A DNA stretch of 5,803 bases from Candidatus Bathyarchaeota archaeon (GTDB lineage: Archaea > Thermoproteota > Bathyarchaeia > TCS64). The position numbers and the translations under genes were made by a program. Where the stretch lies: the NCBI GenBank assembly GCA_018396515.1, contig JAGTQJ010000092.1, forward strand, positions 1 to 5,803, given 5' to 3'. Below, piece after piece: positions 1 through 5,433 of this stretch (position 1 is the first letter of the stretch; each line of letters opens with the position of its first letter). The notes under the pieces were generated by a model. The model saw only the letters and a list, made by a program, of their open reading frames with translations, ran no database searches and was not told where the DNA came from.

Positions 1-33
1 CTGTCGAGTGTTCAAGTCACTCCCGCGGCACCA
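1..33 (+). tRNA. tRNA gene, 3' end only (isotype undetermined)
   Basis: Only the 3' third of a tRNA lies in the window. The T-arm is plain: stem GAGTG (6-10), seven-base loop TTCAAGT (11-17, matching the TTCRANY consensus), and stem CACTC (18-22), five perfect pairs. The 3' acceptor strand CCGCGGC follows (23-29), then discriminator A (30) and an encoded CCA (31-33). Bases 1-5 (CTGTC) fit a short class I variable loop with G46, T47 and C48. The missing 5' acceptor strand should read GCCGCGG. The anticodon lies outside the window, so no isotype is given; the possibility that this is the end of a long variable arm (Ser/Leu) is not excluded. No run of five or more T follows closely on this strand. 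Confidence 0.85.
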
Positions 34-131
34 CAATTGAACTATTTGCCAATCAAAATTTGACTAGGGGGCTAAAATTCATCTTTAACCCCATCATTCT
101 AGCCTCGTGCCCGCCCTCGCTAAGCACCTCG

Positions 132-197
132 TATATTAGACAAATCTTCTTGTATAATTGTATAAGGTAAGGCGGGCCTTCCTGTTTGTCGAATATA
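132..197. repeat. Imperfect inverted repeat with nested hairpins (possible structured RNA)
   Basis: The arms TATATTAGACAAA (132-144) and TTTGTCGAATATA (185-197) pair at 12 of 13 positions, with a single A/G mismatch. Inside the 40-base loop two more helices are possible. One is at 149-167, with TATA pairing TATA, a bulged G152 and loop ATTG. The other is at 169-180 (AAGG, loop CGGG, CCTT). Together they would form a three-way-junction-like fold. The sequence shows the pairing; that it is transcribed or functional is inference, and the direction is unknown. AT-rich DNA makes such pairings more likely by chance. Confidence 0.4.
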
Positions 198-346
198 TCC
201 TATTTGTATGTAGTAAATCAGATAGAAAGAGAAAAATTACATAGCTGAGGTCATAGATTTGAAGATGAAACCGCAGAGGAGACCTATCACCTAGACCGGG
301 TTTCGAGCCAAATCCTCCCTGCATAATTCACCATTGGAGGGAATGC

Positions 347-353
347 AAAAAAA
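347..353 (-). terminator. Oligo-T tract, possible uppP terminator
   Basis: A run of seven A on the + strand is T7 on the minus strand, about 100 bases beyond the uppP stop codon. Archaeal RNA polymerase can terminate at oligo-T in the non-template strand without a strong hairpin, so this is the best terminator candidate for uppP. The flanking bases offer only 5-bp helices. Confidence 0.35.
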
Positions 354-456
354 GAACTGATTGACAAGCATTTATGTATATTGTGAGGATAAGGACAATC
401 TTGAGAAGTCTGCCGAAAGGTAGTGGAACAATAGCATCTGATAATGTGCTTTTATG

Positions 457-1248
457 TTATAAGATTATTATAAATTTTAATATGAAAGATATGAGAGAGA
501 CTAATCCCATTAAAATGCAGAAACTTGAAAAGTTTACTCTTTGTGAGATCCGGATAAGCGATCCTATTGTTATGAGGGCCGAGATGAGGGAGGCCATGGC
601 CGCTGTTAGCAGGTGTGGACCTAGGGGTATGCTTCCACCCAGTAAAATAACTCCAAGTGAGGCGAATAGGCTGGCCGGGATGCTTGATAGGTATGAGATG
701 CGAAGGGCCTCCTCCCCTTCGAAACCGTGGAGTAGGAGGGCGGATATCGTTATACCCGAACGGGAGAGGCCAGGCAGGGCTGAGAGGCCTTGGAGGAGGC
801 CTAAGAGAAGGCCGGTTCCCAAGCTGGGAGCCTTTGAGGAAATCCCTCTCCTAGGTTCGCCCCTTCTCTGAGCTAGGCCTGTTATGATAAGGGCTCCCCC
901 GAGCAGGCCTAGGAAGGCTTCACCTTGGCTTCCCACTCCCCTGAAGAAGAGGTAGGTAGGGAGCCCTGAAATAACCGTGGCTGAGCTTGCTACGAGTAGG
1001 AAGAATAGCATCCTCTCATCCTCATCTGAGCTTCTTTTTAGGATCTTCACTATATCCCTCCTGAAGTATATCATCGCGGCTAGACAGGTGCCGAGATGTA
1101 GGAGGATGGAGATGTCTGCAGCCTCTGAGGGTTTGAAGCCTAGGAGGAGTACGAGAGAAAGTACGAGGATTCCCTGGCTTGATATCGGGAGCCACTCGAA
1201 GACCCCCTGTAAGAGGCCTAAGAAGAAGAATTCGAGATATTCAGCCAT
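457..1248 (-). CDS. uppP: Undecaprenyl-diphosphatase-family (UppP/BacA) membrane phosphatase
   Basis: This is a 263-residue polytopic membrane protein, close to the usual UppP length. The family hydrolyses polyprenyl diphosphate to the monophosphate so that the lipid carrier can be reused; in archaea, which lack murein, the carrier would serve protein or surface glycosylation (inference). The first signature region is residues 14-28 (QGVFEWLPISSQGIL), matching bacterial EGxTEFLPxSSxGH, with E18 at the catalytic glutamate. The second is PGLSRSGIT at 159-167, giving S162, R163 and T167. Hydrophobic segments lie around residues 5-36, 45-61, 80-102, 111-125, 143-157, 187-205, 211-232 and 240-262. 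Two departures from the E. coli enzyme stand out: Q14 where it has E17, and I27 where it has H30. The ATG start leads directly into the first membrane segment, and a TATA-like element lies about 25 bases upstream. The gene is divergent from hflX. Family assignment is firm; activity is less so because of the histidine loss. Confidence 0.92.
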   Translation of the reverse strand: MAEYLEFFFLGLLQGVFEWLPISSQGILVLSLVLLLGFKPSEAADISILLHLGTCLAAMIYFRRDIVKILKRSSDEDERMLFFLLVASSATVISGLPTYLFFRGVGSQGEAFLGLLGGALIITGLAQRRGEPRRGISSKAPSLGTGLLLGLLQGLSALPGLSRSGITISALLLHGFEGEEALRISYLSSIPASLFASLGVILLGGSIPLGPHLLTAAMASLISALITIGSLIRISQRVNFSSFCILMGLVSLISFILKFIIIL

Positions 1249-1266
1249 CCAGCTTTATGAGGATAT

Positions 1267-1278
1267 CTTAAAATAAAA
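1267..1278 (-). promoter_or_regulatory. Candidate uppP TATA box
   Basis: Reading the minus strand toward uppP, TTTTATTTTAAG lies with its centre about 25 bases before the ATG. That is the spacing expected for an archaeal promoter producing a leaderless or nearly leaderless mRNA. It is preceded by AAAGG. The bases immediately before the ATG show no good Shine-Dalgarno motif, which fits leaderless initiation. The start site itself is inferred. Confidence 0.4.
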
Positions 1279-1296
1279 CCTTTAAATCATTAAAGG
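1279..1296. promoter_or_regulatory. Perfect 18-bp dyad between uppP and hflX, possible operator
   Basis: CCTTTAA-ATCA-TTAAAGG is a perfect 7-bp inverted repeat around a 4-base spacer. It sits in the 91-base divergent intergenic region, adjacent to the candidate uppP TATA box and overlapping the candidate hflX TATA box. The right arm extended by one base (TTAAAGGC, 1290-1297) recurs at 1330-1337, just before the hflX ATG. A symmetric site in this position suits a dimeric regulator controlling both promoters, but the AT core could equally be promoter sequence that happens to be symmetric. Confidence 0.4.
1281..1287 (+). promoter_or_regulatory. Candidate hflX TATA box
   Basis: TTTAAAT is preceded by the purine-rich ATAAAACC, which could serve as a BRE. 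Transcription would begin near 1310, giving a leader of roughly 30 bases with a weak AAAGG (1332-1336) ahead of the ATG at 1340. A second TATA-like stretch, TTTATAG at 1318-1324, would place the start inside the coding region and is less likely. Confidence 0.4.
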
Positions 1297-1312
1297 CTTA
1301 ATTTGTGATGGA

Positions 1313-1328
1313 ATAGGTTTATAGGTTT
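1313..1328 (+). repeat. Tandem 8-bp repeat in the hflX leader
   Basis: ATAGGTTT occurs twice in perfect tandem, ending 11 bases before the hflX ATG. It may be a chance duplication, a binding site, or a leader element. Confidence 0.5.
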
Positions 1329-1339
1329 CTTAAAGGCAA

Positions 1340-2593
1340 ATGAAGAGTACGAAGGTATATGGGAGGGGGGAGCTGAAGGTAAGGGTTAACAGGTCTTTAG
1401 ATAGAGAGGTAGGGGTAGGACGTGCAGTTCTCTGTATGCTCAAGACGAACATTCATGATCACGGGGTCTACCGCATCAAGTTGAAAGAACTCCGCAGCCT
1501 TGTGGAGAGCCTTGGAATAGAGGTTGTCGGGGAGTTCGTTCAGACCGAGAGAAGCCCCTCAGCGAGATACTATATAGGGAGCGGTAAGGTGAAGGAGCTC
1601 CGAAAGTTTGTTGAGGACAACGGGGTTGACATGGTTATATTCTATAACCTTCTCAGCAGCAGTCAGAAGCTCAACTTGATCAGGGCTTTGGGGAGGGAGG
1701 TTCTCGATAGGTATGAGATCACACTAGCGATCTTCGAGAGGAGGGCGTCCGACAACCTCAGCAAGCTCCAGATAGAGGCAGCCCGCCTGAACAAGATCGT
1801 TCCCTACCTGAAGCTGCAGGCCTCCCTGAAGTACAGAAACGAGCGCCCCTTCTTCCTTAGCATGGGAGAGTACGCCTATCACAGTCAACTCAGGGAGATA
1901 ACGAGGCGCCAGGCCAGGATCAGGGAGAGGATCGAGGCTCTGAGGAAGGAGAAGATAGAGCAGATAGCTTACAGGAAGGGGCAAGGATTTCCCATAGTCT
2001 GCATCTCGGGCTATTATAACGCTGGGAAGACTAGCCTCTTCAACGCCCTAACTGGTGAGAAAAAGGAGGTTAGCCCCCTACCCTTCACAACCCTAACAAG
2101 CAAGTATCAACGCCGGTATCTCGAGCCCGGGCTGGCCGTGCTCTTCATCGATACCATAGGATTTGTCCTGGACTTGGACCCAAGGCTCATTAAAAGCTTC
2201 GAGCTGAACCTGGAGGATATGAGGAACGCAGACTTGGTCCTACTCCTGTTAGAGATTACCGACCCCATCCTAGTTCTCAAGATGAAGATAAGGGAGGGGA
2301 TAAAACTCCTCACGGAGATTGGGGTCCAGAGGGAGAGGATAATCATCGTACTGAACAAGATAGATCTGGCGGGCAGCTCCCCCGAGAGTATATGTGAAGC
2401 CCTCGAGATAGAGCGTTACGGCCTTCCATGGATCATGATCTCAGCGGATAAGAGGATCAACCTCGAAGGCCTCCTCCAACTCATAACAGAAAGGCTAATT
2501 CAACTGGATGAAAAGACTGGGGGATTCATGGAAAATGCTTTCAGAAGCCCTCAAGAAGATCATGCAACAATATCACCCCAAGAGAAGCCCTAG
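1340..2593 (+). CDS. hflX: HflX-family ribosome-associated GTPase
   Basis: HflX proteins are TRAFAC-class GTPases that bind the large ribosomal subunit and, in bacteria, split stalled ribosomes. The 417-residue product shows the expected order. The N-terminal HflX domain covers about residues 27-165, with the family-typical LVESLGIEVVGEFVQ near 54-68 and YIGSGKVKEL at 78-87. A charged, probably coiled-coil helix follows at about 183-213. The GTPase domain starts near 217: P-loop GYYNAGKT (224-231), G2 FTT (249-251), G3 DTIG (271-274), G4 NKID (339-342) and G5 SA (368-369). The glycine-rich linker that reads GGRGPGE in bacteria is shortened to SMGEY (174-178). ATG 1340 is the only nearby good start and has AAAGG just before it. 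After the domain ends near residue 390, a polar tail of about 27 residues runs on in the region that also encodes nth. Family assignment is secure; the tail may not be functional. Confidence 0.95.
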   Translation: MKSTKVYGRGELKVRVNRSLDREVGVGRAVLCMLKTNIHDHGVYRIKLKELRSLVESLGIEVVGEFVQTERSPSARYYIGSGKVKELRKFVEDNGVDMVIFYNLLSSSQKLNLIRALGREVLDRYEITLAIFERRASDNLSKLQIEAARLNKIVPYLKLQASLKYRNERPFFLSMGEYAYHSQLREITRRQARIRERIEALRKEKIEQIAYRKGQGFPIVCISGYYNAGKTSLFNALTGEKKEVSPLPFTTLTSKYQRRYLEPGLAVLFIDTIGFVLDLDPRLIKSFELNLEDMRNADLVLLLLEITDPILVLKMKIREGIKLLTEIGVQRERIIIVLNKIDLAGSSPESICEALEIERYGLPWIMISADKRINLEGLLQLITERLIQLDEKTGGFMENAFRSPQEDHATISPQEKP

Positions 2594-3239
2594 GACCGGG
2601 GATCCTTTTAAAGGTCTCATCAGGGTGATATTGAGCCAGAACACGAGCTATTCTAATGAGGCTAGGGCCTACGAGCAGCTTGAGAGAACCATTGGAGTAG
2701 AGCCGAGAAGGCTGGCGGAGGCCGGTGTCGAGGAGATAGCCTCGGCCATCCGCCCAGCTGGGATGCACAATATCCGAGCAAAGGTGATCAAGAGGCTTTC
2801 GGAGATCGTCGTCTCCAAGTATAATGGAGACCTATCGAGGATACTTATAAAAGAGCTTCAAGAGGCCAGAGAGGAACTCATCAGATTGCCCGGCGTCGGT
2901 AGAAAATCAGCTGATGTGGTTCTCCTATTCGAGGCTAATAAACCCGTAATGCCTGTGGACCGCCACATATTCAGGATAGCTGAGCGCCTAGGACTCGTAT
3001 CTGGAAATCAAGATTACGAGCGGGTCCGCTCGATTCTCGAATCAATCATACCAAGAGAGGAACTTGAGATCGGCCACCTATCACTCATTGATTTTGGGAG
3101 AAGGATCTGTAGGACTAGACTCCCCCTCTGCGGCAGCTGCTTCATTGCTGAGTCGTGCCCATCAGCCAAACTGGGAAAGGTAAAGGGAAGCAGAAGAGCA
3201 CGGCCAGCCCGGGCTCGAGATACCGGCGTTGATGATTGA
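2508..3239 (+). CDS. nth: Endonuclease III, HhH-GPD DNA glycosylase/AP lyase with 4Fe-4S cluster
   Basis: Endonuclease III removes oxidised pyrimidines from DNA and nicks the resulting abasic site, starting base-excision repair. The product is 243 residues from ATG 2508, or 234 from the in-frame ATG 2535. Conserved parts, numbered from 2508, are: substrate-pocket stretch VILSQNTS (40-47); helix-hairpin-helix LPGVGRKSADVVL (127-139) with catalytic K133; VDRHIFR (150-156) with catalytic D151, 18 residues after the lysine as in E. coli; and the cluster ligands C201, C208, C211 and C217 in the C-X6-C-X2-C-X5-C pattern. A basic tail follows. Both starts lie inside the end of hflX (overlap 86 or 59 bases), so the two are surely co-transcribed. 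ATG 2535 has a G-rich stretch about 11 bases upstream and gives an N-terminus more like that of other family members; 2508 is given as the outer limit. Confidence 0.93.
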   Translation: MKRLGDSWKMLSEALKKIMQQYHPKRSPRTGDPFKGLIRVILSQNTSYSNEARAYEQLERTIGVEPRRLAEAGVEEIASAIRPAGMHNIRAKVIKRLSEIVVSKYNGDLSRILIKELQEAREELIRLPGVGRKSADVVLLFEANKPVMPVDRHIFRIAERLGLVSGNQDYERVRSILESIIPREELEIGHLSLIDFGRRICRTRLPLCGSCFIAESCPSAKLGKVKGSRRARPARARDTGVDD

Positions 3240-3286
3240 ATACGGATGAGAGTATGAGTCAAACCTAGAAAATAATTCTGTAAAAT

Positions 3287-3300
3287 GGTCTCATAAGACC
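3287..3300 (+). terminator. Short hairpin after nth, possible terminator
   Basis: GGTCT-CATA-AGACC forms a perfect 5-bp stem with a 4-base loop, about 50 bases after the nth stop. It is followed by the pyrimidine-rich CCTCTACATCTTTT. It is placed to end the hflX-nth transcript ahead of the ribosomal promoter, but the stem is short and the T run modest. Confidence 0.3.
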
Positions 3301-3332
3301 CCTCTACATCTTTTCAATTGATTTTCGAATCA

Positions 3333-3340
3333 TTTAAATT
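3333..3340 (+). promoter_or_regulatory. TATA box of the ribosomal-protein cluster
   Basis: TTTAAATT stands out in the nth-uL3 gap. An archaeal start site about 25 bases downstream would fall near 3361-3363, leaving a leader of about 25 bases that contains the strong Shine-Dalgarno motif for uL3. This spacing supports ATG 3387 as the uL3 start and suggests the ribosomal genes have their own promoter, separate from hflX-nth. Confidence 0.55.
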
Positions 3341-3373
3341 TCGGGTCTCTGGTAATTATGGGTCGATCTGGAA

Positions 3374-3380
3374 GGAGAGG
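3374..3380 (+). promoter_or_regulatory. Shine-Dalgarno site deciding the uL3 start
   Basis: GGAGAGG lies six bases before ATG 3387. It selects this ATG over the in-frame TTG at 3318, which has no such site and would sit upstream of the TATA box. Confidence 0.7.
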
Positions 3381-3386
3381 GGCTGG

Positions 3387-4397
3387 ATGCCCAGGGTAAG
3401 ATGGCCTAGGCGTGGCTCGAGAGCATACTACCCTAGGAAGAGGGCTAAGAGCATAGTCGGGAGAATAGATCACTGGCCTGAGGTCGAGGGATCCCCCCGT
3501 CTCCTCGGGTTCGCGGGTTACAAGGTTGGTATGACACACATCTTCATGATCGAGGATCGTGAGAAAAAGCCCGATTATGGTAAGGAGGTTATGACCCCAG
3601 TCACGATCATCGAGAGCCCTCCAATGCTCGTCTGTGCCTTAAGGGCATATACAAAAGGCCCAGACGGGCTTAAGCCTCTAACCGAGGCCTGGATTGAGAA
3701 CCCTCCGGAGAACCTTAAGAGGAGGATTAAGCCCTTAATGAGGGGAGGGGGAGCCAAACAACTTGATGAGATGAGAGGGGAGATAGATAGGATAGCAGAG
3801 TTTAGGCTGGTACTAGCAACCCAGCCCTGGCTGACTGGAATTGGGAAGAAGAAGCCGGAGGTTATGGAGGTGAAAATAGGAGGTGGAACGGTTGAGGAGC
3901 AATTTGAGTATGCTAAGAGCCTCTTTGGAAAGAGCATCAGAGCCTCGGATGTACTTAAGCCTGGCGAATCCGTAGATATTATAGGCGTGACTAAGGGGAA
4001 GGGCTTCCAAGGACCAGTTAAGAGGTTTGGGGTTAGAATCCTTCAGGATAAGGCTAGGAAGACCAAGAGGGGGGTCGCCACGCTTGGCCCATGGCATCCA
4101 GCGAGGGTTATGCCAGGGGTCCCAAGAGCTGGGCAGATGGGATACCACAACAGGACGGAGTATAATAAGAGGATCCTCATGATAGGAGAGGATGGAGATA
4201 AGATCAACCCCCCAGGCGGCTTCATCAGGTACGGCCTAATTAAAACCGATTATATAGTGGTGAAGGGGAGCGTGATGGGCCCCCCCAAGAGGCTGATAAG
4301 GCTCAGGAAGGCAGTGAGAAAGGCAGGGCTTCCAGAAGTGGCACCTACGATAACCTACATCAATACAACTTTCCACTTGGGAGGAGGCTCTGGTTGA
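3387..4397 (+). CDS. rpl3: Large-subunit ribosomal protein uL3 (L3)
   Basis: uL3 binds 23S rRNA near its 3' end, reaches toward the peptidyl-transferase centre and nucleates 50S assembly. From ATG 3387 the product is 336 residues, the usual archaeal length. The N-terminus (MPRVRWPRRGS, then YYPRKRAKS) matches the basic archaeal/eukaryotic form. LLGFAGYKVGMTHIFMIED follows at about 39-57, the family signature GVTKGKGFQGPVKRFG at about 200-215, the PWHPARVMPG loop near 235-244 with H237, and the archaeal GYHNRTEYNKRI at about 253-264. The frame stays open back to a TTG at 3318, but the TATA box and Shine-Dalgarno site favour 3387. It is the first gene of the ribosomal run, as in other archaea, and its TGA overlaps the uL4 ATG. 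Confidence 0.97.
   Translation: MPRVRWPRRGSRAYYPRKRAKSIVGRIDHWPEVEGSPRLLGFAGYKVGMTHIFMIEDREKKPDYGKEVMTPVTIIESPPMLVCALRAYTKGPDGLKPLTEAWIENPPENLKRRIKPLMRGGGAKQLDEMRGEIDRIAEFRLVLATQPWLTGIGKKKPEVMEVKIGGGTVEEQFEYAKSLFGKSIRASDVLKPGESVDIIGVTKGKGFQGPVKRFGVRILQDKARKTKRGVATLGPWHPARVMPGVPRAGQMGYHNRTEYNKRILMIGEDGDKINPPGGFIRYGLIKTDYIVVKGSVMGPPKRLIRLRKAVRKAGLPEVAPTITYINTTFHLGGGSG
4383..4387 (+). promoter_or_regulatory. Shine-Dalgarno site for uL4
   Basis: GGAGG within the last codons of uL3 lies nine bases before ATG 4397 and six before TTG 4394. It supports independent initiation at the uL3-uL4 junction, coupled to termination of uL3. Confidence 0.6.
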
Positions 4398-5164
4398 TGG
4401 TCCCAGTTCTAAACATGAACGGCGAACAGGTTGAGGAGATGGAACTCCCGAGGATTTTCCAGACACCTATAAGGCCTGACGTTATATGGAGGGCGGTCAT
4501 CGCCCTTCAATCTCACCGCTTTCAACCACAGGGTAGAGATCCCCTCGCTGGGAAGAGGACCACGGCGGAGTCTTGGGGTGTAAACAGAGGCCTCTCAAGG
4601 GTTCCAAGGCTTAGGGATTCCCGCAGAGCAGCCTTCGGGGTTGGGACTGTCGGCGGCCACCAGGCCTTCCCTCCAACATCCATCAAGAGAATTAGGAAGG
4701 AGATAAACAAAAAGGAGAGGAGGCTTGCGATAAGATCGGCGATAGCCGCCACCGCAGTCAGAGACCTAGTAGCGAAGAGGGGCCATGACATCCACGCCGT
4801 AGCTAGTCTCCCAATAGTGGTTGAGGATAAGGTGGAGTCTCTGAATAAGGCTCGAGAAGCTAGGGATTTACTGACCAGGCTGGGGGTATGGCCGGATGTG
4901 GAGAGATCGGATAGGAAGAAGATTAGGGCTGGGAGGGGAAAGATGAGGGGAAGGAAGAAGAAGCTCGGTAGGGGCCCCTTAATCGTCATATCAGAGGATC
5001 GGGGGATCTCCAAGGCCTTCTCTAATATTCCAGGAGTGGAAGTGGTGAAGGTCTCCGATCTCAACGCCGAGCTCCTAGCACCAGGAGCAAGACCTGGAAG
5101 GCTTGTGATATGGACAAAGAATGCATTCGCGACCCTAGATGAGATATGGGGGGAAAAGAATTGA
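4397..5164 (+). CDS. rpl4: Large-subunit ribosomal protein uL4 (L4)
   Basis: uL4 lines the polypeptide exit tunnel and is an early 50S assembly protein. The product is 255 residues, normal for archaea, with no internal break. After a short N-terminal strand comes the long tunnel loop, rich in Arg, Gly and Ser, at about residues 43-90, including DPLAGKRTTAESWGVNRGLSR-like sequence and GGHQAFPP. The globular part then has KEINKKERRLAIRSAIAATA, the basic KMRGRKKKLGRGPLIV, and the C-terminal LVIWTKNAFATLDEIWG. The ATG shares its A with the uL3 stop codon (TGATG); a TTG one codon earlier is the other possible start. It overlaps the start of uL23. Confidence 0.97.
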   Translation: MVPVLNMNGEQVEEMELPRIFQTPIRPDVIWRAVIALQSHRFQPQGRDPLAGKRTTAESWGVNRGLSRVPRLRDSRRAAFGVGTVGGHQAFPPTSIKRIRKEINKKERRLAIRSAIAATAVRDLVAKRGHDIHAVASLPIVVEDKVESLNKAREARDLLTRLGVWPDVERSDRKKIRAGRGKMRGRKKKLGRGPLIVISEDRGISKAFSNIPGVEVVKVSDLNAELLAPGARPGRLVIWTKNAFATLDEIWGEKN

Positions 5165-5421
5165 GACCTCAGGAGATAATCCTATATCCCCTGACAACAG
5201 AACGCTCTGTCAAGATGATACAGGAGGAAAACAAGCTCCTCTTCATAGTTCAGAGGAAGGCGGACAAAAAGGAGATAGCTAGGGCAGTGAAAGAACTATA
5301 CGAGGTAGAGGTGGAAGAGGTTAGAACCTCTATAGATAGAAGGGGGAGGAAGAGGGCTCTAGTCAAGCTGAAGGAGGGCTACAGCGCCTCAGATATAGCC
5401 GTGAGGCTCGGCATCCTATAG
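5161..5421 (+). CDS. rpl23: Large-subunit ribosomal protein uL23 (L23)
   Basis: uL23 sits at the tunnel exit and forms part of the docking site for SRP and chaperones. From TTG 5161 the product is 86 residues, with the family core YPLTTERSVKMIQEENKLLFIV, a central RKADKKEIARAVKELYEVEV and the archaeal ending ASDIAVRLGIL. The start is a choice. TTG 5161 overlaps the uL4 stop as TTGA, has GGGGGGA about eight bases upstream, and gives the N-terminal length seen in relatives. ATG 5146 would add five residues (MGGKE), overlap uL4 by 19 bases and has no clear Shine-Dalgarno site. I prefer TTG. The protein has no deletion or oddity otherwise. Confidence 0.93.
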   Translation: MRPQEIILYPLTTERSVKMIQEENKLLFIVQRKADKKEIARAVKELYEVEVEEVRTSIDRRGRKRALVKLKEGYSASDIAVRLGIL

Positions 5422-5427
5422 GGGTGA
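5421..5427 (+). promoter_or_regulatory. Shine-Dalgarno site deciding the uL2 start
   Basis: GGGGTGA begins at the last base of the uL23 stop codon and lies six bases before ATG 5434. It selects that ATG over the one at 5430, which runs into a stop after three codons. Confidence 0.65.
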
Positions 5428-5433
5428 ATATGG

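Larger units (their letters stand above)
34..456. other. Gene-free stretch between the tRNA and uppP
   Basis: This stretch of about 420 bases is AT-rich and shows no convincing coding region on either strand. The longest open frame, 62 codons on the minus strand at 136-324, resembles nothing I recognise and has only a closely spaced GGTGA before its ATG. What can be seen is the inverted repeat with nested hairpins at 132-197, a tandem 8-mer TTGTATAA at 150-165, and a run of seven A at 347-353 that reads as T7 on the minus strand downstream of uppP. No tRNA, rRNA or convincing C/D-box RNA was found in it. Confidence 0.6.

Noticed and set aside
245..290. Possible C/D-box small RNA
   Set aside because: CTGA at 245-248 and AAGATGA at 262-268 look like D' and C' boxes, but no matching outer C and D boxes at proper spacing were found on either strand.
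136..324. 62-codon frame on the minus strand
   Set aside because: No recognisable domain and no promoter; GGTGA is only three bases before the ATG. The frame also runs through the inverted repeat.
291..325. Second tRNA T-arm (GGGTTTCGAGCC)
   Set aside because: The loop-like bases are present but no complementary 5-bp stem or acceptor strand surrounds them.
314..347. Pseudoknot-like pairing (CCTCC/GGAGG with TGCAT/ATGCA) before the A7 run
   Set aside because: Helices are only 5 bp, and the 2-base crossing loop is too short for a comfortable fold; likely chance.
1..456. Integrated element using the tRNA 3' end as attachment site
   Set aside because: No second copy of the tRNA 3' end and no integrase or other mobile gene is present in the window.
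374..871. Open frame of 165 codons on the + strand
   Set aside because: It lies antisense to uppP over most of its length, is rich in Arg and Pro as expected of a shadow frame, and resembles no family; uppP on the other strand has clear catalytic motifs.
1318..1324. TTTATAG as the hflX TATA box
   Set aside because: Too close to the ATG at 1340; transcription would begin within the coding sequence and no suitable downstream start exists.
3318..3386. N-terminal extension of uL3 from TTG 3318
   Set aside because: It would place the coding start upstream of the TATA box, lacks a Shine-Dalgarno motif, and the extra 23 residues do not resemble archaeal uL3 N-termini.
4522..5064. 180-codon frame on the minus strand
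   Set aside because: Antisense to uL4, whose sequence is fully conserved; composition is that of a shadow frame.
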